Shown: positions 1-7,646 of the stretch, piece after piece
Layout: each line of letters begins with the position of its first letter
Position numbering within the stretch: the stretch's first letter is position 1
Notes under the pieces: model-generated
Told to the model about the DNA's origin: nothing
Seen by the model: the letters and a program-made list of their open reading frames with translations, nothing else
Database searches by the model: none
Program-made: the position numbers and the translations under genes
Source of the DNA: Streptomyces durmitorensis
Lineage (GTDB): Bacteria > Actinomycetota > Actinomycetes > Streptomycetales > Streptomycetaceae
Reading direction: 5' to 3'
NCBI RefSeq assembly: GCF_023498005.1
Contig: NZ_CP097289.1
Span: 7,068,001-7,132,000, forward strand
DNA length: 64,000 nt

Positions 1-973
1 CCCAGGCGGTGATCTTCCGCATGTCCTCGTTCTGCGCGACCGTCACCTGTGCGAGATGGGCCTGAAGGATGGAGTTCAGGAGCTCGTCGAAGGAGGCGAC
101 CTGCTCCGTGACGCGCTTGAGGTGGTCGTCGACGTCGCGGAAATAGGCCTGTATCTCCGGGGCGACCGCCTGCATCGGCTGGGTGGCGAGGATCTGCAGG
201 GGGCGGCCGAGCGGGACCACGGCCCGCTTCAGTTCGAGGAGTTCGCGCTTGAGCTGGTAGATGCGGCCCGGGTCGGCGCGCTCCCCGTCCTTGGAGAAGA
301 CGTCCATCTCCACCTGGTCGATGTCCGCCTGCACCGCGTCCGTCACGACGAGATAGTCGTCCACGACGTGGTCGGCGAGCGCGTGCAGGACCGCCGCCGG
401 GCCCTTGGCGAGCTGCTCGGGCGCCGACTCGAGCTCCTCGCGCAGCGGGCCGAGCGAGCCGTGCCGGCCGTGCCGCACGGTGATCACGAACTCCTTGCCG
501 ACGAAGACCATGATCTCGCCGGTGTCCACCACCTCGCTGGTCGCGGTGAGTTCGGCATGCTCCACGTAACAGACGGTCTTGAAGACGGCGAACAGCGTCT
601 CGTCGTACCGCTCCACCTTCGGCCGCTGGTGGGCGTGGACCGCGTCCTCCACGGCGAGCGGGTGCAGGTCGAAGAGGTCGGCGATGCCGGCGAACTCCTG
701 CTCCGTCGGTTCGTGCAGCCCGAGCCAGACGAATCCGTCACCGCTCTTGCGGACGCGCTCGACCTCCTCGACGAGATCGCGGCCGTCCTCCTGGCGCACG
801 CCGCCGCGGTACGTCACGCACTTCACCACCGCCGAGCCCAGCGGGGAGCGGGCGGGGTGGCTCAGGTCGACACGGCTGTGCTTGCGCACGAACTGGGCGA
901 CCCGCGCGACTCTCCGCAGGCCGCCCACCTTGCGGAGGTTCCCTACCTTTCGCAGGTTGCCTGCCATCGACAT
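1..973 (-). CDS. corA: CorA family Mg2+/Co2+ transporter (3' end beyond window)
   Basis: Divalent metal channel of the CorA family, acting in the cytoplasmic membrane. The visible 324 residues are the N-terminal cytoplasmic domain and the long helix leading to the pore; the last visible residues, NEDMRKITAW, are typical of the CorA stalk just before the first membrane segment. The two transmembrane helices and the GMN motif lie past the left edge and cannot be checked. ATG at 973 is chosen because GAGGAG lies 6 nt upstream; an ATG two codons later is possible. The N-terminus is odd: residues 5-22 are three near-perfect hexads (GNLRKV, GNLRKV, GGLRRV), giving a basic leader. It is divergent from the methyltransferase at 1121. 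Family call firm; substrate inferred. Confidence 0.85.
   Translation of the reverse strand, partial: MSMAGNLRKVGNLRKVGGLRRVARVAQFVRKHSRVDLSHPARSPLGSAVVKCVTYRGGVRQEDGRDLVEEVERVRKSGDGFVWLGLHEPTEQEFAGIADLFDLHPLAVEDAVHAHQRPKVERYDETLFAVFKTVCYVEHAELTATSEVVDTGEIMVFVGKEFVITVRHGRHGSLGPLREELESAPEQLAKGPAAVLHALADHVVDDYLVVTDAVQADIDQVEMDVFSKDGERADPGRIYQLKRELLELKRAVVPLGRPLQILATQPMQAVAPEIQAYFRDVDDHLKRVTEQVASFDELLNSILQAHLAQVTVAQNEDMRKITAW
908..961 (-). repeat. 3 x 18-bp in-frame repeat in corA 5' end
   Basis: Three consecutive 18-bp units encode GNLRKV, GNLRKV and GGLRRV at residues 5-22 of CorA. The unit is a multiple of three, so copy changes keep the frame. The encoded stretch is strongly basic. Confidence 0.8.
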
Positions 974-1108
974 GCGTGGCTCCTCGTTCTGGTGACTTGA
1001 CGTGCCAGTCTGCCAGTACGTTCCGACGGCGCGGCCGGAGCCTGTGGGAACGGAAGACTCCGCTCCAGACCTTCGGGGCCGCCTCCCCGGAGCAAGCGCC
1101 GCAATTGG

Positions 1109-1114
1109 GATAAT
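1109..1114 (+). promoter_or_regulatory. Candidate -10 element giving a leaderless mRNA
   Basis: GATAAT ends 6 nt before the ATG at 1121, and no Shine-Dalgarno sequence precedes that ATG. This is the spacing expected when transcription starts at the A of the start codon. No convincing -35 is visible. Confidence 0.35.
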
Positions 1115-1120
1115 CGCGGC

Positions 1121-1930
1121 ATGACCCTCATTGACGGCTATTTGACCGGCAATCGAAATCGGCACGCCGAGGGGGCGGGTGCGGGTGCGGGGCAGCGCTC
1201 CGAAGCCTTCTCCGCGCTCTTCGACCCCACGACCTTCCGGCACATCGAGCGGCTCGGCATCGGGCCGGGGTGGCGCTGCTGGGAGGTCGGCGCGGGCGGC
1301 ACATCCGTCGTCTCCTGGCTCGCGAAGCGGGTCGGCCCCACCGGGCGGATCCTCGCGACGGACACGGACATTTCCTGGCAGACGTCGGCGGCCCGTACGC
1401 CGGTCGAGGTGCGCAGGCACGACGTGGGGGTGGACGCGGCGCCCGCCCAGGGGGGCTTCGACCTCGTCCACGCGCGGCTCGTCCTCGCCGGGGCGCCGGA
1501 CCAGGAGCTGGCGCTGCGTTCGATGATCCGGGCGCTGCGCCCTGGGGGCCGCCTGTTGATCGAGGAGTCCGACCCGGCCCTGCAGCCGCTGGCCTGTCCT
1601 GACGAGTGCGGTCCTGCGGAGCAGTTGGCGAACCGTCTGCGGCACGCGCTGCTCACCCAGTACGGGACCGACCTCGCGTACGGGCGCGGCCTGCCCCGCC
1701 TGCTCCGTGCGGCGGGCCTGCGTCAGGTGGAGGCCGACGTGTACTTCCCCCTGGCCTCGCCCGCCTGCGCGGCCCTGGAGACGGCCACGATCCAGCAGTC
1801 CCGCGCGGCCCTGACCTCCGCGGACCTGGCCACGGACGACGACATCACCGCCCACCTCGCGAACATCGCCGCAGAGCCGATGGACCTGGCCGCGGCCCCC
1901 ATGATCTCCACCTGGGCCCGAAAGCCGTAA
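1121..1930 (+). CDS. Class I SAM-dependent methyltransferase
   Basis: A 269-residue Rossmann-fold methyltransferase of unknown substrate. Motif I is EVGAGG at residues 55-60, an acidic residue closing strand 2 lies near residue 81 (ATDTD), and the post-motif stretch ALRPGGRLLIEE is the usual motif III region of UbiE-like enzymes. The extreme N-terminus (IDGYLTGNRNRHAEGAG) is Gly/Ala-rich and likely flexible. No ribosome site precedes the ATG; a -10-like GATAAT sits where a leaderless start would need it. The gene is alone: corA is divergent and a repeat array follows. Substrate cannot be deduced from sequence. Confidence 0.8.
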   Translation: MTLIDGYLTGNRNRHAEGAGAGAGQRSEAFSALFDPTTFRHIERLGIGPGWRCWEVGAGGTSVVSWLAKRVGPTGRILATDTDISWQTSAARTPVEVRRHDVGVDAAPAQGGFDLVHARLVLAGAPDQELALRSMIRALRPGGRLLIEESDPALQPLACPDECGPAEQLANRLRHALLTQYGTDLAYGRGLPRLLRAAGLRQVEADVYFPLASPACAALETATIQQSRAALTSADLATDDDITAHLANIAAEPMDLAAAPMISTWARKP

Positions 1931-1988
1931 CACCCCCTGCGGGCCCCATCCCCCTCCCCGCATCCACCCCTGCCCGAACAAGCCTTTC

Positions 1989-2036
1989 CCGCCCACCCAC
2001 CCGATTGCCCCGCGGTGCCAAGGGATGGGTGGGCGG
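1989..2036 (+). terminator. Stem-loop after the methyltransferase gene
   Basis: The arm at 1989-2002 (CCGCCCACCCACCC) pairs with 2022-2036 (GGGATGGGTGGGCGG) with one mismatch, around a loop of about 19 nt. It lies 59 bp after the methyltransferase stop. There is no T-tract, as is common for actinobacterial terminators. Confidence 0.5.
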
Positions 2037-2225
2037 TTGGGTGGTCCGGGCTGTGGGGTGGGTGGGGGATGCGTCCGGCCGTGGGGATGCCTGAGCGGTG
2101 GTGATGGGCGGGGAGGCGGAGCGGGTGAGGGATACGTACGACAACGGGATGGTGGGTGGGGAGCGCGCAGAGACGGAGTGGGTGGGGGAGCGTGCAGCAC
2201 GGGGCACAGGTAGGGGGCAGGGGCG
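2022..2225 (+). other. G-run-rich intergenic stretch, possible G-quadruplex
   Basis: The plus strand here has closely spaced runs of three to five G, densest at 2022-2069 where at least seven GGG runs fall within 50 nt. No gene is supported in 1931-2280; open frames there are artefacts of high GC. The runs fit a G-quadruplex-forming sequence on the plus strand. Confidence 0.5.
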
Positions 2226-2280
2226 GGCAGCAACGTACGGCACGGAAGCGACGTACCCCAGCCGGGAGGGATCGCCCGCA

Positions 2281-3223
2281 CGCACCCGCAGTCGGCGTCG
2301 CACACGAGGGGACGTGGCGGTATGTCCGCCCGGAGCACGGTTCGCAGGACTCCAGCACCGAAGCAGCAATCGCGGTCACTGGACGATGGCGAGGACGGAC
2401 ATACCGGCGCGGCCCCGCCCCCACAGACGGACCAGCCCCGCAGCGCGCACGCGCCTGCAGTCGGCGGTGCTTGTGAGGGGACGTGCCGGTATGTCTGCCC
2501 GGAGCACGGTTCGCGGCGCTCCAGCACCGAAGTAGCTGCGCGGTCACTGGACGATGGCGAGGACGGACATACCGGCGCGGCCCCGCCCCGAAGGCTGAGT
2601 GGCGCCGCAGTACGAACGCGCCCGCAGTCGGCGGTGCACACGAGGGGACGTGGCGGTATGTCTGCCCGGAGCACGGTTCGCAGGACTCCCGTGCCGAAGC
2701 AGCAATCGCGGTCACTGGACGATGGCGAGGACGGACATACCGGCGCGGCCCCGCCCCGAGGCTGAGTGGCGCCGCAGTACGAACGCGCCCGCAGTCGGCG
2801 GTGCACACGAGGGGGCGTGGCGGTATGTCTGCCCGGAGCACGGTTCGCGGCGCTCCAGCACCGAAGTAGCTGCGCGGTCACTGGACGATGGCGAGGACGG
2901 ACATACCGGCGCGGCCCCGCCCCGAGGCCGAGTGGCGCCGCAGTACGAACGCGCCCGCAGTCGGCGGTGCACACGAGGGGACGTGGCGGTATGTCTGCCC
3001 GGAGCACGGTTCGCGGCGCTTCAGCAGCGAAGCAGCCCCGCGGCCACTGGACGTTGGCGCGGCCCCGCCCCCACAGACGGACCAGCCCCGCAGCGCGCAC
3101 GCACCCGCAGTCGGCAGCGTTCTTGTAGGGGCGTGCCCAGAGCGTGGTTCGGCGGACTTCGGTGCCGAAAAAGCCCTGCACCGGCGCGGCCCCGCCCCCC
3201 CCCAAACGGACCAGCCCCGCAAC
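2281..3223. repeat. Tandem array of six ~167-bp units with internal inverted repeats
   Basis: Units begin at 2281, 2450, 2617, 2784, 2950 and 3100, each starting near CGC(A/G)C(C/G)CGCAGTCGGC. Lengths are 169, 167, 167, 166, 150 and about 124 bp; the last two are shortened and the sixth is diverged. Units 1 and 3 share one internal version (TTCGCAGGACTCC, GAAGCAGCAATCGCGG) and units 2 and 4 another (TTCGCGGCGCTCC, GAAGTAGCTGCGCGG), so the array grew as A-B dimers. Full units carry CGGTATGTC about 70 bp upstream of its exact inverse GACATACCG (for example 2654-2662 and 2734-2742). Lengths are not multiples of three, so peptide repeats do not stay in frame and the array is very unlikely to be coding. 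It ends against the psuK stop codon. Confidence 0.9.
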
Positions 3224-4306
3224 CTAACCCGGCCTTCCGCCCACCAGTTCAACCGCCCGCGCCCCCGCCCGACACCCCTCCGCCGAAGCCTCGCAGAGCC
3301 CCGCGCCGCCGAGTCGCGAGGCAAGGAACGCCCCCGTGAACGCGTCGCCCGCCCCCGTCGAGTCCCGCGCAGCGGCAGGCAGCGCGGGAATCTCGGCCCG
3401 CACCTCACCGCCGCGTGCGACCACCGCACCCGCAGCGCCCCGCTTGACCACCACCACCGGGTACCGGCGGCTCAGCCCCGCCGAATCCGCCAGCCCCGCC
3501 GGATCCCCCAGCCTGGACGAGCCCTTCAGCCCTGCCGATTCCCCCAGCCCAGGCGAGCCCTTCAGCCCTGCCGATTCCCCCAGCCCCGCCCCATCCCCCA
3601 GCCCAGGCGAACCCCCCAGCCCCGCCGATTCCCCCAGCCCAGGCGCCCCCGCCAGCAACCGTGCCTCACCCTCACTGGGCAACAACACATCCACCCCCTC
3701 CGTCGCCGCCAGAAACCGCCCCACCCCCAGCCCCGCAAGGAACCCCGCCGACGCCGGATCCACGCTCACCGGCACCCCACGCGCGCGTGCCGCCGTCAAC
3801 GCCGTCTCGGCCATCGCCCGGCTCGGGCCCGCGAAGAACAAGTACCCCGACAGGTGCAGCCACCCCACGCCGTCCAGAAGTTCGGGCGACCAGTCGGCGC
3901 CCGACAGGCGCAGCGCCGCGCCGCTGTCCGTCAGGAACGTCCGCTCTGCCCCGCCCCCGGCACCCCCGTCGACCAGGCAGATCACGGTCCCCGTAGGCGC
4001 GTCGGAGTCCACGACGAGCTGCGAACGCACCCCCGCCCGCGTCAGCGCCTCCTCGTGCCACGCCGCCGAATCGACGCCGACCCGCCCCAGGAGACGTACG
4101 TCGCCGCACCCCCAAGAAGCCGCCCAGCACGCCACATTGGCGCCCGCGCCACCCGGCACCGTACGGATCGCCGCCGCCGTATCCGTGCCCACGGCGAGCG
4201 GCGCACCGTGCCGCGCGACTATGTCCGTGACGACGTCCCCGACGACCAGCAGTGCCCCGCTTCCGCCCCCACCCCCGGCCCTGACCTCGCCCCGCAGCGA
4301 CGTCAT
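3224..4306 (-). CDS. psuK: PfkB-family kinase, probable pseudouridine kinase, with repeat insertion
   Basis: A 360-residue ribokinase-fold kinase, probably phosphorylating pseudouridine to pseudouridine 5'-phosphate, since its ATG overlaps the stop of psuG (ATGA, 4303-4306). The N-terminal half has the substrate-side glycines PGGAGANVA (51-59); the C-terminal signature DSTGAGDAFTG is at 315-325 with catalytic Asp321. Between the acidic motif SEGEARLLAG (211-220) and VVVVKRGAAGAVV lies an unusual insertion, residues 223-278: about nine hexapeptides of the form GLGESA or GLKGSP. Without it the protein would be about 300 residues, the usual family length. The insertion falls where PfkB kinases have a surface loop, so activity may survive. 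The downstream side is the tandem repeat array. Confidence 0.82.
   Translation of the reverse strand: MTSLRGEVRAGGGGGSGALLVVGDVVTDIVARHGAPLAVGTDTAAAIRTVPGGAGANVACWAASWGCGDVRLLGRVGVDSAAWHEEALTRAGVRSQLVVDSDAPTGTVICLVDGGAGGGAERTFLTDSGAALRLSGADWSPELLDGVGWLHLSGYLFFAGPSRAMAETALTAARARGVPVSVDPASAGFLAGLGVGRFLAATEGVDVLLPSEGEARLLAGAPGLGESAGLGGSPGLGDGAGLGESAGLKGSPGLGESAGLKGSSRLGDPAGLADSAGLSRRYPVVVVKRGAAGAVVARGGEVRAEIPALPAAARDSTGAGDAFTGAFLASRLGGAGLCEASAEGCRAGARAVELVGGRPG
3473..3640 (-). repeat. 18-bp in-frame minisatellite inside psuK
   Basis: About 9.3 copies of an 18-bp unit (minus strand) encode hexapeptides GLGESA, GLGGSP, GLGDGA, GLKGSP, RLGDPA and GLADSA. A 36-bp higher-order period is visible as alternating ESA/KGSP units. 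The length, 168 bp, keeps the frame. Confidence 0.9.
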
Positions 4307-5223
4307 CGCTCCACCCACGCCGCTGCGATCCGCCCCGCGAGCCGCACATTGCCCCGCACCGCCGCGAGATTGGCGCTCAGTGACGCACCCTCGGTCCGCC
4401 GCACCAGCTGGTCCAGGAGGAACGGCGTGACCGCCTGCCCGGTGATGCCACCCTCGGCGCACGCCTCCAACGCCTCGGCCAGCACGCGCGCGTGCAGCGC
4501 GGGATCGAGCTGCTCGGCCTCCGGCACGGGATTCGCCACGAGCAGCGCGGACTCCGGGCCGCCGACCGCGTCCTGGGCCCGCATCACCGCCGCGACCTCC
4601 CCGGGCGTACGCAGCGTCCAGTCCACCGGGTGCCCGGAGTCGGTGAGGTAGAAGCCGGGGAAGCGGTCCGTCCCGTACCCCGCCACCGCGACACCCAACG
4701 TCTCCAGGCGTTGCAGCGTCGCCGCCACGTCCAGGATCGACTTCACGCCCGCGCAGACGACCGTGATGCGCGTCCGGGCGAGCAGCCCCAGGTCGGCGGA
4801 CTCGTCCTGGGTCACCGTCCACTCCCGGTGCACCCCGCCGAGCCCGCCCGTGGCGAACACCCGCACACCCGCGCGCGCGGCGAGCAGCGCCGTCGCGGAG
4901 ACCGTCGTCGCCCCGCTCGCACCCGCCGCGACCGCGAGCGCCAGGTCGCGGTGGCCCAGCTTGCGGATGCCGTCCTCGTTCGCGACCCGCTCCAACTGCT
5001 CCTTGTCCAGGCCGACATGGGGCCGCCCGTCCAGGACGGCGATCGTCGCAGGGACGGCGCCCTCCGCACGTACGGCCTCTTCGAGCTCACCAGCCACCTG
5101 GAGATTGCGCGGGCGCGGCAGCCCGTGCGCGATGATCGTGGACTCCAGGGCCACGACGGGCCGCCGGTCCGCCACAGCCGCCTGTACCTCGTCGGACACC
5201 ACCACGTCGGACACCACCAACAC
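4303..5223 (-). CDS. psuG: Pseudouridine-5'-phosphate glycosidase
   Basis: A 306-residue enzyme that reversibly splits pseudouridine 5'-phosphate into uracil and ribose 5-phosphate, the last step of pseudouridine breakdown. Family hallmarks read along the whole protein: VALESTIIAHGLP near the N-terminus, ATIAVLDGRPHVGL, KLGHRDLALAVA, GATTVSATALLAARAG, FATGGLGGVHR and CAGVKSILD. Length is typical. GTG at 5223 is preferred because GGAGG lies 7 nt upstream. It is first in a two-gene operon with psuK, and is divergent from the VOC gene at 5324. Confidence in the family is very high. Confidence 0.95.
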   Translation of the reverse strand: MLVVSDVVVSDEVQAAVADRRPVVALESTIIAHGLPRPRNLQVAGELEEAVRAEGAVPATIAVLDGRPHVGLDKEQLERVANEDGIRKLGHRDLALAVAAGASGATTVSATALLAARAGVRVFATGGLGGVHREWTVTQDESADLGLLARTRITVVCAGVKSILDVAATLQRLETLGVAVAGYGTDRFPGFYLTDSGHPVDWTLRTPGEVAAVMRAQDAVGGPESALLVANPVPEAEQLDPALHARVLAEALEACAEGGITGQAVTPFLLDQLVRRTEGASLSANLAAVRGNVRLAGRIAAAWVER

Positions 5224-5323
5224 GGGCCTGCCTCCTGCCTGTCGGGTCTCCCCTCATCCCTGGCGGTCGGCGCGCCCCGCCAAACACTTGCGGCGCCCGG
5301 GACGGGACAGCAGCCTGAGGGGC

Positions 5324-5761
5324 ATGACGGACAACACGACACGTCTCGACCACGTCGTCCTGTGGGTGCGCGACCCCGCGGCGGCAGTCGGCTTCTACGA
5401 GGAGGTGCTGGGCCTGGAACCTCTGCGCGTCGCCGAGTTCACGGCGGGCAAGGCCGCGTTCCCCTCCGTGCGGCTCAACGAGGAGACCATCTTCGACCTC
5501 GCCCCGCTCACACTCGCCGAGCGCATGAACGTCGTGCCGGGCGCGGACAAGAGCGCGGGCCACCCGGTGAACCACGTCTGCCTCGCCCTGGCGGAGACCG
5601 ACTTCGAAGCGCTGCGCGCCCGCCTGGAGGAGCGCGGGACACCGGTGTCGGACATCTCGCACGATGCGTTCGGCGCCCGCGGCACGGCCCGCCGCAGCTT
5701 CTACTTCCGCGACCCGGACGGGAACATCTTCGAAGCGCGCCACTACGGAGAGGACGGGTAG
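5324..5761 (+). CDS. VOC-superfamily (glyoxalase/bleomycin-resistance fold) protein
   Basis: A 145-residue vicinal-oxygen-chelate fold protein. The first beta-alpha-beta module starts RLDHVVLWVRD with a candidate metal His at residue 9 and the FYEEVLGLEPL motif. The second has NHVCLAL (candidate metal His) and ends FYFRDPDGNIFEARHYG with a candidate metal Glu. The retained His/His/Glu set argues for a metal-dependent enzyme rather than a binding-only relative, but the substrate cannot be told. The ATG has a GAGGGG ribosome site. It is divergent from psuG, sharing 100 bp of promoter region, and a short 8-bp repeat tract follows it. Confidence 0.85.
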   Translation: MTDNTTRLDHVVLWVRDPAAAVGFYEEVLGLEPLRVAEFTAGKAAFPSVRLNEETIFDLAPLTLAERMNVVPGADKSAGHPVNHVCLALAETDFEALRARLEERGTPVSDISHDAFGARGTARRSFYFRDPDGNIFEARHYGEDG

Positions 5762-5770
5762 GACCGACGA

Positions 5771-5807
5771 GGGCGAGAGGGCGAGAGGGCGAGAGGGCGA
5801 GAGGGCG
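5771..5807 (+). repeat. Octanucleotide tandem repeat (GGGCGAGA, 4.6 copies)
   Basis: Four perfect GGGCGAGA copies followed by GGGCG lie in the 118 bp between the VOC gene and the cupin gene. Such a tract can slip during replication and change the spacing upstream of the cupin promoter. Confidence 0.9.
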
Positions 5808-5879
5808 CGAAGGAGCGCGAGGCGGGGAAAGCTGACCCCTTCCATGGAGCCGCGCGGCGCCCGGCTAGGGTGACCGGCC

Positions 5880-6248
5880 ATGACCACGAATGATCAAGCC
5901 CTCGCGCCGTCCTTTGCCGTGCACATTCCGGATGCCGAACTGGAGGCCGAGCCGCTCGACCCCGAGCAGATCGTCTCCGGCACCCCTGAGGTCACCGGCA
6001 AGGTCCTGTGGGAGTCGGCCGACGGCAAGCAGCTGCGCGGCATCTGGCAGATCACGCCCGGCGTGGTCACCGACACCGAGGCCAACGAACTCTTCGTGGT
6101 CGTCAGCGGCCGCGCCACGATCGAGGTCGAGGGCGGGGACGTGATCGAGATCGGCCCCGGCGACGCGGCCGTCCTGCGCGAGGGCGACCGTACGACGTGG
6201 ACCGTGCACGAGACGCTGCGCAAGGCGTACCACATCACGCTCCCGTGA
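5880..6248 (+). CDS. Small single-domain cupin (ureidoglycine-aminohydrolase-like)
   Basis: A 122-residue single cupin barrel. It reads like the Cupin_3/DUF861 group: VTGKVLWESADGKQLRGIWQ, then ANELFVVVSGRATIEVEGG and GPGDAAVLREGDRTTWTVHE. The classical motif-1 histidines are largely absent (ELFVVVSG replaces the usual HxH), so metal binding is uncertain. TAGGGT lies 8 nt before the ATG and no ribosome site is visible, which fits a leaderless transcript. Neighbours give no pathway. Fold is confident, function unknown. Confidence 0.82.
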   Translation: MTTNDQALAPSFAVHIPDAELEAEPLDPEQIVSGTPEVTGKVLWESADGKQLRGIWQITPGVVTDTEANELFVVVSGRATIEVEGGDVIEIGPGDAAVLREGDRTTWTVHETLRKAYHITLP

Positions 6249-6288
6249 CCGTGGCCGCCGAGGTCACGAGCCTTCGGCCCTCCCCGTC

Positions 6289-7551
6289 TCAGGCCTTCTT
6301 GACCGCCCGGCGCATCGCGAGCGCCGCCATCGGCAGCAGCACGCAGACGCCGATGAGGTTGAGCCAGCCGTAGCCGGCCTGCGCGACGATCAGGCCGGCC
6401 GCCGCGCCGCCGATGCCCGCCGCCGTGTTCATGGTCAGGTCCGAGAGGCCCTGCACGGCGGCCCTGGCGGGCTGCGGCACCGAGTCGGTGAGCAGCGCGG
6501 AGCCGGAGACCAGGCCCGCGGACCAGCCGAGGCCGAGCACGAAGAGACCGGCGGCGGTCCGGCCGTGGCTGGGGCCCGCCGTGCCGGCCAGGAGTGCGGC
6601 GCAGCACAGCAGCCCGACCGCGAGGCCGATCACGGAGAGCCGCCCGAACCGGTCGGAGAGCCAGCCCATGAGCGGCGACAGCGCGTACATGCCCGCGATG
6701 TGACCGCTGATGACCAGGCCGACCAGTTGCAGGCTCGCCCCGTGGTGCCCCAGGTCGACCGGGGTCATGACCATGATCGAGACCATCACGGTGTGCGAGG
6801 CGGCCACCGTCACCAGCGCGAGCCGGGCCATCGGCGACGCGGCCACCGCGGCGACCCCGGCCCGCAGCGAACGGCTCTGCGCGGACTGGTTCTCCTGCGG
6901 GGCGAGCGCGCGGGCGGTGAGCAGCGGGTCGGGACGCAGCAGTACCGCCACCACGAGACCGGCGACGGCGAAGATCCCGGCGGCGAAGAGGAAGGGGCCC
7001 GCCGCCTCGGGTATGGAGGTGCCGGCGAAGGCGCGGCTGGTGGGCGCGGCGATGTTCGGGCCGAGGACCGAGCCGATGGTGGTGGCCCAGATGACCAGGG
7101 AGATGGCGCGGCCGCGCCGGTCGGGCTCGGCGAGGTCGGCCGCGGCGAACCGGGCCTGCAGATTGGCGGACGAGCCCGCTCCGAAGCCCGCCATGCCGAG
7201 CAGCAGCAGGGGGAAGTTCTCGACGACGGCGGCAAGGACCACGAGCCCGGCGCCCAGCGCGCCGATCAGATACGCGAGGACGAGGCCGGGCCGCCGTCCG
7301 CGCGACGTCATCAGAGCGGCGAGCGGCAGCGAGAGCAGGGCCGTGCCGGCCACGGACGCGGTGGGCGCGAGGCCGGACAGCGCCTCCGTCCCGCTCACCT
7401 CGGTGGCGAGCATCGGGGCCAGCGCGATGCCGATCGGTACTCCGAGCCCGCCCAGGATCTGGCTGGCCACCAGCACCGCGGTGGTGCGGCGGCGCAGGGC
7501 GGGCAGCGCCTCTGGCGTGGGTATGTCAGGAGCGTCGAGGGTCGAAGTCAC
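6289..7551 (-). CDS. MFS transporter, probable drug-type exporter
   Basis: A 420-residue major facilitator with about twelve hydrophobic segments. The loop 2-3 signature appears as ALMTSRGRRPGLVLAYLIGALG, and its second-half counterpart as LMGWLSDRFGRLSVIGLAVG. A short acidic N-terminus (MTSTLDAPDIPTPEALPALRRR) precedes the first helix. It resembles small-molecule effluxers more than sugar importers, but the substrate is unknown. It lies 95 bp downstream of ogt on the same strand and could be read through from the damage-type promoter of ogt. The 3' end faces the cupin gene. Confidence 0.85.
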   Translation of the reverse strand: MTSTLDAPDIPTPEALPALRRRTTAVLVASQILGGLGVPIGIALAPMLATEVSGTEALSGLAPTASVAGTALLSLPLAALMTSRGRRPGLVLAYLIGALGAGLVVLAAVVENFPLLLLGMAGFGAGSSANLQARFAAADLAEPDRRGRAISLVIWATTIGSVLGPNIAAPTSRAFAGTSIPEAAGPFLFAAGIFAVAGLVVAVLLRPDPLLTARALAPQENQSAQSRSLRAGVAAVAASPMARLALVTVAASHTVMVSIMVMTPVDLGHHGASLQLVGLVISGHIAGMYALSPLMGWLSDRFGRLSVIGLAVGLLCCAALLAGTAGPSHGRTAAGLFVLGLGWSAGLVSGSALLTDSVPQPARAAVQGLSDLTMNTAAGIGGAAAGLIVAQAGYGWLNLIGVCVLLPMAALAMRRAVKKA

Positions 7552-7646
7552 TGGCGCAGTGTGCCAGGACGTTCATACGCGCGAAACAGAGTTGGCCCGG
7601 CCGGCTGCGAGCCGCCGGCCGCCTGGTGCCTGATACCCCGGGAGCG

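Noticed and set aside
2281..3223. CRISPR array.
   Set aside because: Repeats are about 167 bp and contiguous with no unique spacers, and no cas gene is in the window.
2098..3339. Overlapping long open frames on both strands across the repeat array, with repeated peptides.
   Set aside because: Unit lengths of 166-169 bp shift the frame each repeat, the same peptides appear in different frames, and no ribosome site or family match exists. They are by-products of a GC-rich repeat.
3224..4822. A 532-codon minus-strand frame ending at the psuK stop.
   Set aside because: The first part runs out of frame through psuG. The real kinase starts at 4306, overlapping the psuG stop.
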